A stretch of DNA of 22,334 nucleotides, taken from the IMG/VR virus record IMGVR_UViG_3300030101_000718, positions 1 through 22,334 of that record; one strand, written 5' to 3'. The translations under genes and the position numbers were made by a program. The DNA comes from a virus. Positions 1-7,442 of the stretch are shown here, one piece after another; position 1 is the first letter of the stretch; the number at the start of each line of letters is the position of its first letter. The notes under the pieces were generated by a model. The model searched no databases and was not told the DNA's origin. It worked only from the letters and a program-made list of their open reading frames with translations.

Positions 1-2
1 CA

Positions 3-680
3 GATACGATGTATTGTGTATTTTTAGGAAGAGCATTACAAACTGTAACACCTGCAACTAATAGTATTACAGCTGCTATGGTTGGTAATGATTTAATATC
101 TGGTAAAACTGCTTTAGGTGAGACTCCAGCTGATACTGATGAACTTCTTGTAAGTGATGCTGGAACATTAAAAAGAGTTGATTTTAGTCATGTTAAAGGT
201 GGTGGAATAACAAATGCACAAGAATTTTTATTAACATCTAATAAGTCTGGTACAAACTCAACAGATAATTTTATTACATCAAATATTTCAGAGAATGCAA
301 CTGCTTCTTATGGTGCTATTGGATCAAATGTTTCTCAATCAAGTGGGGTATTTTCTTTTAGTGCAACAGGAATTTATTTAGTAACTTTTGAAATTACAGG
401 TGCAACATCCTCAACAGATGATTTTGATGCTTCTATAGACATCACAACAGATAACTCAACTTTTGAAAATAGAGCAAGAAAATGGTTTAATCCTAGAACT
501 TCTGAACCAGATAAATTTCAAGGTACAATACAAACGATAGTTGATGTTTCAAATACAACAAATGTAAAAATAAAATTTAATATTGGGCCAACTAATCCTC
601 CTTCAAGTAATGTAACTTTTTATGGTAGTTCAGATGAGATTATGACAGGATTTAGGTTTATTCGATTAGGCGACACATAG
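3..680 (+). CDS. Tail fibre / receptor-binding protein, 5'-truncated by window edge (fibre 1)
   Basis: The reading frame is open to the left edge. The first ATG, at 9, is probably internal: the residues read DT-MYCVFLGRALQT, the kind of strand seen inside marine phage fibre N-terminal domains (compare TGDVIDFVQILGN in the fibre at 2664). The gene therefore most likely starts upstream. Next comes a linker with the motif ADTDELLVSDAG and then SHVKGGG, nearly identical to one in the second fibre. The C-terminal ~140 residues are beta-rich, with a GIYLVTFEI strand and a final TGFRFIRLGDT, which looks like a C1q/TNF-type jelly-roll tip. The likely role is host-surface binding at the virion tail. 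A good AGGAG ribosome site follows for the next gene. The fibre assignment is fairly confident; the fold is inferred. Confidence 0.72.
   Translation, partial: DTMYCVFLGRALQTVTPATNSITAAMVGNDLISGKTALGETPADTDELLVSDAGTLKRVDFSHVKGGGITNAQEFLLTSNKSGTNSTDNFITSNISENATASYGAIGSNVSQSSGVFSFSATGIYLVTFEITGATSSTDDFDASIDITTDNSTFENRARKWFNPRTSEPDKFQGTIQTIVDVSNTTNVKIKFNIGPTNPPSSNVTFYGSSDEIMTGFRFIRLGDT
108..209 (+). repeat. Fibre linker module, copy 1
   Basis: This 34-codon segment encodes the ADTDELLVSDAG...SHVKGGGI linker of fibre 1. It matches 3024-3125 in fibre 2 at 31 of 34 residues by eye, while the C-terminal domains that follow are unrelated. It marks the junction at which different tip domains appear to be joined to a common stalk. 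Confidence 0.8.
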
Positions 681-689
681 GAGTAACCC

Positions 690-1340
690 ATGGCACTCTC
701 TAAGGTTAACTTTAATAGTTTAAATGTAACACCATCTGCTAGTAAGGTTTTAAAATTTAATTCTAATAATAATGGATTAGAGGCAGGAGATGTTGGTGGT
801 AGTCTAGTATTAATATCTACATCAACAGCTTCAAGTTCATCAACTATTGATATTACAAGTGGTATAGACTCTACATATAAAGAATACATTGTAAAGTTTA
901 TAAATATACACCCAGCAACTGATAGTGTTCATTTTCTTTTTCAGGGTGATACAGGAACAAATACTAGTTATAATCAAACTATTACATCTGCATCTTTTAG
1001 AGCATATAATTATGAGGGTTCAGGAACACCAACTCTTCAATATTATACAAGTGGAGATTTAGATCAAGATACAGATTTTCATTATATGACAGGAAATGCT
1101 GGTGTAGGTAATGATAGTGATCAAGACTTTAACGGCACTATGCACTTATTTGATCCTAGTAATACAACATTTGTAAAACATTTTTTTATAGACACACATA
1201 GTCATGGCCCATCAAATTATACCATGCGATTTTTTGCAGGTGGGTATTTTAATACTACAACAGCGATAACTAGATTACGTTTTAAATTTAGTAGTGGTAA
1301 TATAGACTCAGGAACAATAAAATTATATGGAGTATCATAA
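690..1340 (+). CDS. Fibre-associated paralogue A (cassette 1, position 1)
   Basis: This 216 aa protein is the first of six paralogues in the window. Shared landmarks are MAL-K-NFNS at the N-terminus, TASSSSTI near residue 50, GIDSTYKEY, an IHPATD motif, a GNDSDQ motif, HLFDPSNTTFVKHF near residue 155, GY-NTT, and a C-terminal SGNIDSGTIKLYGVS. It is rich in Ser, Thr, Asn and aromatic residues with no signal peptide, as expected for an all-beta virion surface domain. Its body and its LYGVS end match the paralogue at 3768. An AGGAG site lies 7 bases upstream of the ATG. It abuts fibre 1 and overlaps the next gene by one base (TAATG). No function is established; a receptor-binding or decoration subunit is the best inference. 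Confidence 0.75.
   Translation: MALSKVNFNSLNVTPSASKVLKFNSNNNGLEAGDVGGSLVLISTSTASSSSTIDITSGIDSTYKEYIVKFINIHPATDSVHFLFQGDTGTNTSYNQTITSASFRAYNYEGSGTPTLQYYTSGDLDQDTDFHYMTGNAGVGNDSDQDFNGTMHLFDPSNTTFVKHFFIDTHSHGPSNYTMRFFAGGYFNTTTAITRLRFKFSSGNIDSGTIKLYGVS
711..739 (+). repeat. 29-nt perfect direct repeat, copy 1 (with 2032-2060)
   Basis: The 29 bases encoding the FNSLNVTPSA region of paralogue A are identical to 2032-2060 in paralogue C. The surrounding sequence is clearly diverged. This suggests recent local exchange or gene conversion limited to the N-terminal segment. Confidence 0.85.
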
Positions 1341-2011
1341 TGGCACTTACAAAATTTAATTTTAATAGTTTTGATATAACATCAGCTGCTAGTAAAGGGA
1401 TTGGATTTAACGCCAGTGCTAATGGTTTTAGTACATTTGATGATACATCAATGGTATTAATTAAAACCATAACAGCTAGTTCTGATTCAACAATATCTTT
1501 TGTTAATGGAAGTTCAGATGTTGTTTTTGATAACACATACCCTGTGTATTTATTTAAATTTATAGCTTGTCATCCATCAGGAAGTGGAGACTCAGCAGCA
1601 CAGTTTCAATTTAATTTTAGTGCTGATACTGGTAGTAATTATAATGTAACTAAAACATCATACGCATTTGAGGCAAGAAACTCTGAGGGTGGGGGAACAG
1701 GTGTTTTATCATATAATACAGGTAGAGACTTGGCACAAGGTACAGGTTTTCAATATTTATCAGATAGAATGGATAGTCTCGGCAATGATTATAATATTAG
1801 TGGAGAGTTATATGTATTTAATCCGTCATCAACAACATTTGTAAAACACTATATAGCTAGAACAAATTTTATAAATAGTAATATAAATTATTTATATCAC
1901 ATAGGTGGTTATGGAAATACTACATCTGCAGTAGATGCTATTCAGTTTAAATTTGATCCACAAAATATTGATGCTGGTACAATTAAACTTTATGGAATAA
2001 AGGATAGTTAA
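1340..2011 (+). CDS. Fibre-associated paralogue B (cassette 1, position 2)
   Basis: This 223 aa protein is the second paralogue of the first cassette. It starts MALTKFNFNS like its neighbours but has a distinct body type. Instead of GIDSTYKEY it carries GSSDVVFDNTYPVYLFKF, then FNFSADTGSNYNVTKT, GRDLAQGTGFQYL, FNPSSTTFVKHY and a C-terminal GTIKLYGIKDS. The same variants, including the IKDS ending, recur in the paralogue at 4369, its positional counterpart. The start codon shares an A with the previous stop, as at its own 3' end, so expression is probably translationally coupled. The role is inferred from context as a surface or tip protein of the tail fibre apparatus. Confidence 0.75.
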   Translation: MALTKFNFNSFDITSAASKGIGFNASANGFSTFDDTSMVLIKTITASSDSTISFVNGSSDVVFDNTYPVYLFKFIACHPSGSGDSAAQFQFNFSADTGSNYNVTKTSYAFEARNSEGGGTGVLSYNTGRDLAQGTGFQYLSDRMDSLGNDYNISGELYVFNPSSTTFVKHYIARTNFINSNINYLYHIGGYGNTTSAVDAIQFKFDPQNIDAGTIKLYGIKDS

Positions 2012-2655
2012 TGGCACTTAATAAATTAAAATTTAATAGTTTAAATGTAACACCATCTGCAAATGAAGCTATAAAATTTAATAGCAGTGCTAATGGATTT
2101 GAGACAGGATCTGCAGGTGGATCTATGAAGTTTATCTCAAAAGCAACTGCATCATCTTCATCTACTATTAGCATTACTTCTGGAATTGATAGCACATATA
2201 AAGAATATCTATTTATTTTTAAAGATATACATCCAGGTACAGATGGATCTAGATTTACATTTCAAGGAGATACTGGTACTAATACTAATTACAATCAAAC
2301 AATTACTTCATTATTTTTTTACGCACAACAAGGTGAAAGTGATGACACACTTTTAGCTTATGGCCCATCACAAGATCAATCACAAGGAACTGGGTTTCAA
2401 GATTTATCTTTAGGTATAGATAGTGATGGAAATGATAGTAGTCTTTGTGGATATTTACATATATTTAATCCATCATCTTCAACTTTTGTAAAACATTTTA
2501 TAGGTACAACTCAATTTGTAGGTAATGGATATTATAGTTATGGTAATTATTCAGCTGGATATTTTAACACCACTACTGCAATTACAAGATTTCAATTTAA
2601 AATGTCTTCAGGAAATATAGATTCAGGAACAATAACATTATACGGAATTAATTAA
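2011..2655 (+). CDS. Fibre-associated paralogue C (cassette 1, position 3)
   Basis: This 214 aa protein is the third paralogue. The N-terminus (MALNKLKFNSLNVTPSA) is nearly that of paralogue A and includes a 29-base identical stretch. The body has GIDSTYKEYLFIFKDIHPGTD, QGDTGTNTNYNQT, LHIFNPSSSTFVKHFIG and KMSSGNIDSGTITLYGIN. The HIFNPSS, KMSSGNID and LYGIN variants are shared with its positional counterpart at 4989. Both genes close their triplet. An AAGGAGG ribosome site directly follows the stop and serves the next fibre gene. A virion surface role is inferred. Confidence 0.75.
   Translation: MALNKLKFNSLNVTPSANEAIKFNSSANGFETGSAGGSMKFISKATASSSSTISITSGIDSTYKEYLFIFKDIHPGTDGSRFTFQGDTGTNTNYNQTITSLFFYAQQGESDDTLLAYGPSQDQSQGTGFQDLSLGIDSDGNDSSLCGYLHIFNPSSSTFVKHFIGTTQFVGNGYYSYGNYSAGYFNTTTAITRFQFKMSSGNIDSGTITLYGIN
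2032..2060 (+). repeat. 29-nt perfect direct repeat, copy 2 (with 711-739)
   Basis: This is the second copy of the N-terminal coding repeat described at 711-739, located about 1.3 kb downstream in paralogue C. Confidence 0.85.
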
Positions 2656-2663
2656 GGAGGAAC

Positions 2664-3518
2664 ATGCCCTATATAGGAAAAACACCCACTGTGGGAAACT
2701 TTCAAGATGCGATATCAGTCGTAAACGGACAGGCAGCTTACACCCTACAGGTAGGGGGTGTTAACGTTGCACCAGAATCAGCTAATCATATGTTGGTTAG
2801 TTTAAATGGTATTTTACAAAAACCAGGTAGTTCATTTACTATCTCTGGTTCTACTATGACTTTTGCTTCAAATTTAGCAACGGGTGATGTTATCGACTTT
2901 GTTCAAATATTAGGTAATGTGCTCGACCTAGGTCAACCCTCTGACGATACTGTAAAAACTGCAACTATACAAGCTAATGCAGTTACAGGGGCAAAATTAA
3001 ATACAGATGTTATTTCGGCACAAACTGCTCTCGGTGCAACTCCAGCAGATACAGATGAACTTTTAGTTTCTGATGCAGGAGTTTTAAAACGAGTTGACTT
3101 TAGTCATATTAAAGGTGGTGGTATAGTTGCTCAACTTGGTTTTGAAACTGATCCACCATCAACAACATCTTCGACTAATACTAGTTTTGTAGATGTAGGT
3201 TCTGATATTACATTCACACCAACTACATCAGGAAGTAAAGTTTGGATAAATGTTTTTTTTAAAGGTAGTATTGGTGGTGGTGCTGGTCAATATAAAATTG
3301 TTAGAACTGTTGGGGGATCTGCAACTGATGCAGTTACATATGATATTAGTGCAAGTCAAACAAGAATTTTTAATAGATGGTACGAAGATAGTCCAAACAC
3401 TACATCACAAATAACTTACAAATTACAGATGAAAAGCACAAATGGTAATCAAGGTCATACAATTTACGTTGAAGAGACCCATAGTGTAAACTGGTTTTTA
3501 ATAGAAGCAACATCATAA
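2664..3518 (+). CDS. Tail fibre protein (fibre 2)
   Basis: This 284 aa protein appears complete. It begins MPYIGKTPTVGNFQ, an opening I recall from marine phage fibres. Residues ~1-90 form a beta-rich attachment domain ending TGDVIDFVQILGNVLDLGQPSDD. Residues ~105-120 contain the NAVTGAKLNTDVIS segment typical of phage fibre linkers. Residues ~121-154 are the ADTDELLVSDAG...SHIKGGG module shared with fibre 1. The C-terminal ~130 residues (VDVGSDITFTPTTSGSKVWI to VNWFLIEATS) are a different predicted beta-sandwich tip. The start is set by AAGGAGG at 2654-2660. It opens the second cassette and likely provides the stalk that docks tip proteins to the tail. Confidence 0.8.
   Translation: MPYIGKTPTVGNFQDAISVVNGQAAYTLQVGGVNVAPESANHMLVSLNGILQKPGSSFTISGSTMTFASNLATGDVIDFVQILGNVLDLGQPSDDTVKTATIQANAVTGAKLNTDVISAQTALGATPADTDELLVSDAGVLKRVDFSHIKGGGIVAQLGFETDPPSTTSSTNTSFVDVGSDITFTPTTSGSKVWINVFFKGSIGGGAGQYKIVRTVGGSATDAVTYDISASQTRIFNRWYEDSPNTTSQITYKLQMKSTNGNQGHTIYVEETHSVNWFLIEATS
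3024..3125 (+). repeat. Fibre linker module, copy 2
   Basis: This is the second copy of the 34-residue linker described at 108-209. It differs at only three residues (Glu/Ala, Thr/Val and Val/Ile), while the downstream tip domain is unrelated. Confidence 0.8.
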
Positions 3519-3530
3519 TAGGAAATAATA

Positions 3531-3764
3531 ATGGATAAAATAAGTAGAGCAATATCTTCAATAGAAAGTGGTAGATTATTCTCTTACAGAGGTGATGATC
3601 TAGATAGTATTATTTGGTACGATTTAGATACTAAATCTGCTATTTCAAAAGAAGATATACAAACTGCAATTAACGGATTAGATATTAAAGTTAGTGCTAG
3701 AAATAAATTAATGAAAGGTGAACCATTAACTGAAGAAGAAGCTAATGCATTAACAGGGGTCTAA
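3531..3764 (+). CDS. Small fibre-associated protein, possible assembly chaperone
   Basis: This 77 aa acidic protein lies between fibre 2 and the second paralogue triplet. The C-terminal pattern ARNKLMKGEPLTEEEANALTGV resembles the tails of small proteins found next to phage fibres. The WYDLDTKSAISKEDIQTAI segment suggests a compact fold. AGGA is placed just upstream of the ATG. Its position inside a fibre cassette, with no equivalent in cassette 1, suggests a chaperone or accessory role in fibre assembly. I recognise no family with confidence. Confidence 0.6.
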   Translation: MDKISRAISSIESGRLFSYRGDDLDSIIWYDLDTKSAISKEDIQTAINGLDIKVSARNKLMKGEPLTEEEANALTGV

Positions 3765-3767
3765 CAC

Positions 3768-4382
3768 ATGTCAATCAATGTGTGCAACAACAACTCCATG
3801 TCAGCAATCACGAGTCTACCCAGTGGTGTCGGTGGTGGATCGTTAAATCTTATATCTACTACAACTGCATCAAGCAGTTCAACAGTTTCTATTGCTAGTG
3901 GAATAGATTCTACTTACAAAGAGTATATTGTAAAATTTTTTGATGTGCATCCTGCTACTGATAATAGCACCTCTACAAATTATTTTGAAGTTAATTTTAG
4001 AGATGGTTCAACAGATTATGATGCTACTAAAACCACAACTATTTTTAGAGCATATCATTTTGAAGATGGTTCTGGTGGTGTTTTACAATATCAAGACGAC
4101 CATGATTTAGCACAAAGTACAGGGTTTCAAAGACTTGCACAAGGAATGGGTAATGATAATGATCAATGTGTAGCAGGAATGTTGCATTTATTTGACCCTA
4201 GTAGCACAACTTTTGTAAAACATTTTTTATGTGAAACTAATAATATTCATGCAGATAATGCAAGTTATAGGTGGAATGTAGCTGGTTATTGTAATACTAC
4301 AACTGCTATTGATGGTATTCAATTTAAAATGACTACAGGTAATATAGATTCGGGAACATTTAAATTATATGGCGTTAGTTAA
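3768..4382 (+). CDS. Fibre-associated paralogue D (cassette 2, position 1)
   Basis: This 204 aa protein is the positional counterpart of the paralogue at 690. Shared variants are GSL-LIST-TASSSST, GIDSTYKEYIVKF, HPATD, LFDPSSTTFVKHF and an LYGVS ending. Its N-terminus (MSINVCNNNSMSAITS) is shorter and belongs to the NN-S-VTS type of cassette 2, not the FNS type of cassette 1. Landmarks DLAQSTGFQRLAQ and GNDNDQ are clear. The ribosome site is weak (GGGGTCTAACAC), so coupling to the upstream gene, which ends 3 bases earlier, is likely. The last 14 bases overlap the next gene's start. Function is inferred from the family's context. Confidence 0.75.
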   Translation: MSINVCNNNSMSAITSLPSGVGGGSLNLISTTTASSSSTVSIASGIDSTYKEYIVKFFDVHPATDNSTSTNYFEVNFRDGSTDYDATKTTTIFRAYHFEDGSGGVLQYQDDHDLAQSTGFQRLAQGMGNDNDQCVAGMLHLFDPSSTTFVKHFLCETNNIHADNASYRWNVAGYCNTTTAIDGIQFKMTTGNIDSGTFKLYGVS

Positions 4383-4989
4383 ATATAACAATAATAGTTT
4401 AAGTAGTGTAACAAGTGCTGCTGGTTTTCCTGCTGGTGCAATGACATTAATTAAAACTTTGACAGCTAGTTCTAGTTCTACATTGTCTTTTGTTGATGGA
4501 TCATCAGATGTTGTTTTAGATAGTACATATCCAATTTATATGTTTAAGTTTATAAATATTCATTGTAGTAATGATGATGAAAATTTTCAATTTAATTTAA
4601 GTGCAGATTCAGGAAGTAATTATAATGTTACTAAAACAACAAGTCTTTTTACAGCAGATCATCATGAAGGTGGTGGAGCAAATCTTCAATATAATCCATC
4701 AAGAGATTTAGCACAAAGCACAGGAAATGTAAATCTTGCACATAGATTAGGTTCAGACAATGATCAATCAGCAAGTGGTACTCTACATCTTTTTGACCCT
4801 TCAAATACAACTTTTGTAAAACATTTCTTTGGTATATTTAATCATTCTTTAGCTGGAGATACTTCGATTAATAATTATGTTGCTGGTTATGCAAATACAA
4901 CTTCAGCTATTGATGCAGTTCAATTCGTAATGTCAGCAGGAACTATAGACTCTGGTACAATAAAACTATATGGAATAAAGGATAGCTAA
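4369..4989 (+). CDS. Fibre-associated paralogue E (cassette 2, position 2)
   Basis: This 206 aa protein is the counterpart of the paralogue at 1340. It shares GSSDVVLDSTYPIYMFKF, FNLSADSGSNYNVTKT, RDLAQSTG and the LYGIKDS ending. Its ATG lies inside the previous gene: TATGGCGTTAGTTAA reads Tyr-Gly-Val-Ser-stop in one frame and Met-Ala-Leu-Val in the next. The conserved C-terminal motif of one paralogue therefore supplies the start and MAL opening of the next. No separate ribosome site is evident, which implies reinitiation or coupling. The role is probably a tail-tip surface protein. Confidence 0.75.
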   Translation: MALVKYNNNSLSSVTSAAGFPAGAMTLIKTLTASSSSTLSFVDGSSDVVLDSTYPIYMFKFINIHCSNDDENFQFNLSADSGSNYNVTKTTSLFTADHHEGGGANLQYNPSRDLAQSTGNVNLAHRLGSDNDQSASGTLHLFDPSNTTFVKHFFGIFNHSLAGDTSINNYVAGYANTTSAIDAVQFVMSAGTIDSGTIKLYGIKDS

Positions 4990-5603
4990 TGAGTATTGTT
5001 AAATTAAATAATAGGGGAGTTAGATCAGTAACTTCATTCGGTAGTCTTACCAGTGGCTCCACAACTTTTATTAAAAAGTTAACTGCTTCTAGTTCTTCAA
5101 CTATAGATTTTGTTGATGGTTCTAGCGATGTTGTATTAGATAATACTTACAAAGAATATTTGTTTACTTTTAAAAATATACATCCAGCAACAGATAATGT
5201 TTTTCTTGGTCATCAAGCAGATGTAGATGGTCAAACTACTTATGGACAAACTTGCACTAATACAATGTTTTATGCAAGGCACTATGAAAATGATTCTTTA
5301 GCAAATGTATCTATTTATTCTTCTGATGATCAAGCACAAGGAACGGCAGTAAATAAAATGGTTCAATTAGGAAATGATAACGATCAAGCTGGAGCTGGAT
5401 TTTTACATATATTTAATCCAAGTTCTACAACATTTGTAAAACATTTTATAAGTAGATTTAATGGGGCACATCCTTCAGATACTACTTTTGAAATATATAA
5501 TGCTGGTTATTATAATACAACATCTGCTTTAAATACATTTAGATTTAAAATGTCTTCAGGGAATATAGATGCTGGAGATATTTGTTTATACGGAATTAAT
5601 TAA
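4989..5603 (+). CDS. Fibre-associated paralogue F (cassette 2, position 3)
   Basis: This 204 aa protein is the last paralogue and the counterpart of the one at 2011. The two share YKEYLF-FK-IHP-TD, LHIFNPSS-TFVKHFI, KMSSGNID and an LYGIN ending. It is a mosaic: the upstream FVDGSSDVVLDNTY is of the second-position type (as in B and E), while the following KEYLFTFKNIHPATD is of the first/third type. Its N-terminus (MSIVKLNNRGVRSVTS) is of the cassette 2 type. The start shares an A with the previous stop. The gene is followed by a short TAA-rich spacer and AGGAG for the next gene. Confidence 0.75.
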   Translation: MSIVKLNNRGVRSVTSFGSLTSGSTTFIKKLTASSSSTIDFVDGSSDVVLDNTYKEYLFTFKNIHPATDNVFLGHQADVDGQTTYGQTCTNTMFYARHYENDSLANVSIYSSDDQAQGTAVNKMVQLGNDNDQAGAGFLHIFNPSSTTFVKHFISRFNGAHPSDTTFEIYNAGYYNTTSALNTFRFKMSSGNIDAGDICLYGIN

Positions 5604-5624
5604 TAATAATAATAAGGAGAAACA

Positions 5625-5912
5625 ATGCCAAGATATCATAATATAAATGGTGAGAGGGTACAGTTCACAGCTGCAGAAGAAGCAGCTAGAGATGCTGAGG
5701 AACAAGCATGGGCAGATGGTGCTCTTGCTAGAGCACAGGCTAATCTTAGATCTAGAAGAAATCAATTACTAGCTGAGACTGACTTCTATGCTTTATCTGA
5801 TGTTACTATGTCGGATGACATGAGAACATACAGACAGGAGTTAAGAGACCTGCCTGAGGGTAAAGATACTGTTGACAAATGTAATAATGTTACATGGCCA
5901 ACTAAACCATAA
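5625..5912 (+). CDS. Phage tail assembly chaperone-like protein
   Basis: This 95 aa protein has the signature of the small tail-fibre assembly proteins often annotated as phage tail assembly chaperone (the Phage_tail_APC type). Key elements are RSRRNQLLAETDFYALSD near residues 41-60, TYRQELRDLPEG near residues 69-80, and a C-terminal VTWPTKP. The N-terminal third is a charged Ala/Glu-rich helix. An AAGGAG site precedes the ATG. In related phages such proteins help fold or attach the fibres encoded just upstream, which fits the position at the end of the fibre cluster. Family membership is assigned from memory of the motif pattern. Confidence 0.75.
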   Translation: MPRYHNINGERVQFTAAEEAARDAEEQAWADGALARAQANLRSRRNQLLAETDFYALSDVTMSDDMRTYRQELRDLPEGKDTVDKCNNVTWPTKP

Positions 5913-6037
5913 TGGCTCGAAAGTTTAAGTCATTTGAGGAAAGACCTAAACCTAGGAAACGACCAAGGGTACATAAAAAAAATAAAAATAAATCAGAAAA
6001 AAGGATGTTTAAAAAATATAATCGACAGGGGAGATAA
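5912..6037 (+). CDS. Small basic protein, 41 aa
   Basis: The translation is MARKFKSFEERPKPRKRPRV followed by a lysine-rich tail ending YNRQGR. About half the residues are Lys or Arg. The start shares an A with the upstream stop, and its own stop shares an A with the next start, so it sits snugly in the operon. This spacing, plus a composition unlike random AT-rich frames, supports a real gene. It could bind nucleic acid or neutralise DNA charge in the virion; no family assignment is possible. Confidence 0.65.
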   Translation: MARKFKSFEERPKPRKRPRVHKKNKNKSEKRMFKKYNRQGR

Positions 6038-7434
6038 TGGCAACACCAGATGAAGTAAAACTACAAAAGGGTACTATAGCACCTACACAAAAAGAACAAA
6101 CAGGTAGTGCTAAAGCCGTAAGTTTAATAGAAAGTTTGGCTGCTGGTACACCTAGTTTACCTAAAGGTACAACTATTAATCCACAGTTACAACAAGCGTC
6201 AACACAAGAATTATTAGGACAACCTGGTCAAGCTGCAGTAACAGTATCTGGACAAACACCAGGTACAGGTTTAGCAGCATCAATACCTACAACTTCAGCA
6301 GCACCAACTATAGCTGCACCAGGTGCATTAACAGCTGCAACAAGTACAGCACCAACTGCACAAGCTGCTCAAACTATGACTGCTGCAACTGTTGGTTCAA
6401 ATATCCCTACAGTGACTGCTGCAACTGGTACTGTATCTCAACCTATGACTGCTGCACAGGGCACTATTACATCTGATGCTACAGTAAAAGGTCAATTAGA
6501 AAGTTTACAAAATGAAGTATCAACAGCTTTAGCATCTGGTAATCCTTTACCAGTATGGGCTAGAGGTGCTGCAAAAGCTACTGAAGCTGCAATGGCCAAT
6601 AGAGGTCTAAGTGCAAGTTCAATGGCTGCTGAGGCATTAGCAGAAGGTATCATGCAATCTGCTATACCAATAGCTGCAGCTGATGCTGCTACATATAAGC
6701 AGATGATATTTCAAAACTTGTCTAATAATCAACAAGCAAATATTACTAATGCACAAGCATATCTTAAAATGGATATGGCTAACTTGTCTAACAAACAACA
6801 AGCTAATTTAGCAAACTTACAAACAAGACAAACATTTTTATTATCAGACCAAGCAGCTGCAAATGCTGCATTTCAATTTAATGCATCTAGCCAAAATCAA
6901 GTTAATCAATTTTATGACAAACTAAGTGCAACTATATCTGAACAAAATTCTGCTAGAGTAGATGCGATGAATAAATTTGCAGAAGCAGAGACAAGTAAAA
7001 TTAATGCATTGAATGCACAGAATGATATTGCAGTAAACGAAGCTAATGCAAAAAGAGAAGCTAGTTTAAATCAATACAATGCAACACTAGAGAATCAAAG
7101 ACAACAGTTTAATGTTAATAATCAAAAAGAAATAGACCAATCAAATGTGGTCTGGAGAAGAGCAATCAATACAGCTAATACAGCTGCAGTAAATGCTGCT
7201 AACCAAGCTAATGCACAAAATATATTAAACCTATCTAACTGGGCCCTATCATCATTATGGCAACAGTGGAGAGATGAAGCATCTTGGGTTAATACTTCTT
7301 CAGAGAATATGGAAAATAGAAATCATAACTTAGCTATGGCAGCTATGGAAAGATCTACAGCTTTTGAATTACAAGATCAATCATCTAAAGATGCATTATA
7401 TCAATTGATTGGTAAATTTGGATTTGATTTATAG
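6037..7434 (+). CDS. Probable internal virion / structural protein, Ala-Asn-Gln rich
   Basis: This 465 aa protein has three zones. Residues ~50-150 are low-complexity Ala/Thr/Pro. Residues ~165-215 (PVWARGAAKATEAAMANRG, LSASSMAAEALAEG, IPIAAADA) form a helical segment that I recall from marine phage structural proteins. Residues ~220-390 are a long Asn/Gln/Ala coiled-coil-like helix with many repeats of the type NAQN and ANAKRE. A tryptophan-containing segment (NWALSSLWQQWRDEASW) follows, then an amphipathic end. There is no signal peptide or TM. Its position between fibres and the giant ejection-type protein suggests a virion-internal or tail-channel protein. The exact role is not known. Confidence 0.65.
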   Translation: MATPDEVKLQKGTIAPTQKEQTGSAKAVSLIESLAAGTPSLPKGTTINPQLQQASTQELLGQPGQAAVTVSGQTPGTGLAASIPTTSAAPTIAAPGALTAATSTAPTAQAAQTMTAATVGSNIPTVTAATGTVSQPMTAAQGTITSDATVKGQLESLQNEVSTALASGNPLPVWARGAAKATEAAMANRGLSASSMAAEALAEGIMQSAIPIAAADAATYKQMIFQNLSNNQQANITNAQAYLKMDMANLSNKQQANLANLQTRQTFLLSDQAAANAAFQFNASSQNQVNQFYDKLSATISEQNSARVDAMNKFAEAETSKINALNAQNDIAVNEANAKREASLNQYNATLENQRQQFNVNNQKEIDQSNVVWRRAINTANTAAVNAANQANAQNILNLSNWALSSLWQQWRDEASWVNTSSENMENRNHNLAMAAMERSTAFELQDQSSKDALYQLIGKFGFDL

Positions 7435-7442
7435 GAGTAATA

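Noticed and set aside
620-889. Repeated - strand frames of similar sequence opposite the paralogue junctions (also 1288-1536 and 1983-2195)
   Set aside because: They resemble each other only because the + strand paralogues do. They are shadows without ribosome sites.
690-5603. Diversity-generating retroelement as the source of paralogue variation
   Set aside because: No reverse transcriptase and no template/variable repeat pair were seen in the window. Differences are spread over the proteins and fit duplication plus recombination.
5600-5620. TAA-repeat tract (TAATAATAATAA) as a possible regulatory repeat
   Set aside because: It is a short spacer with multiple stops before an AAGGAG site. 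No other structure supports regulation.
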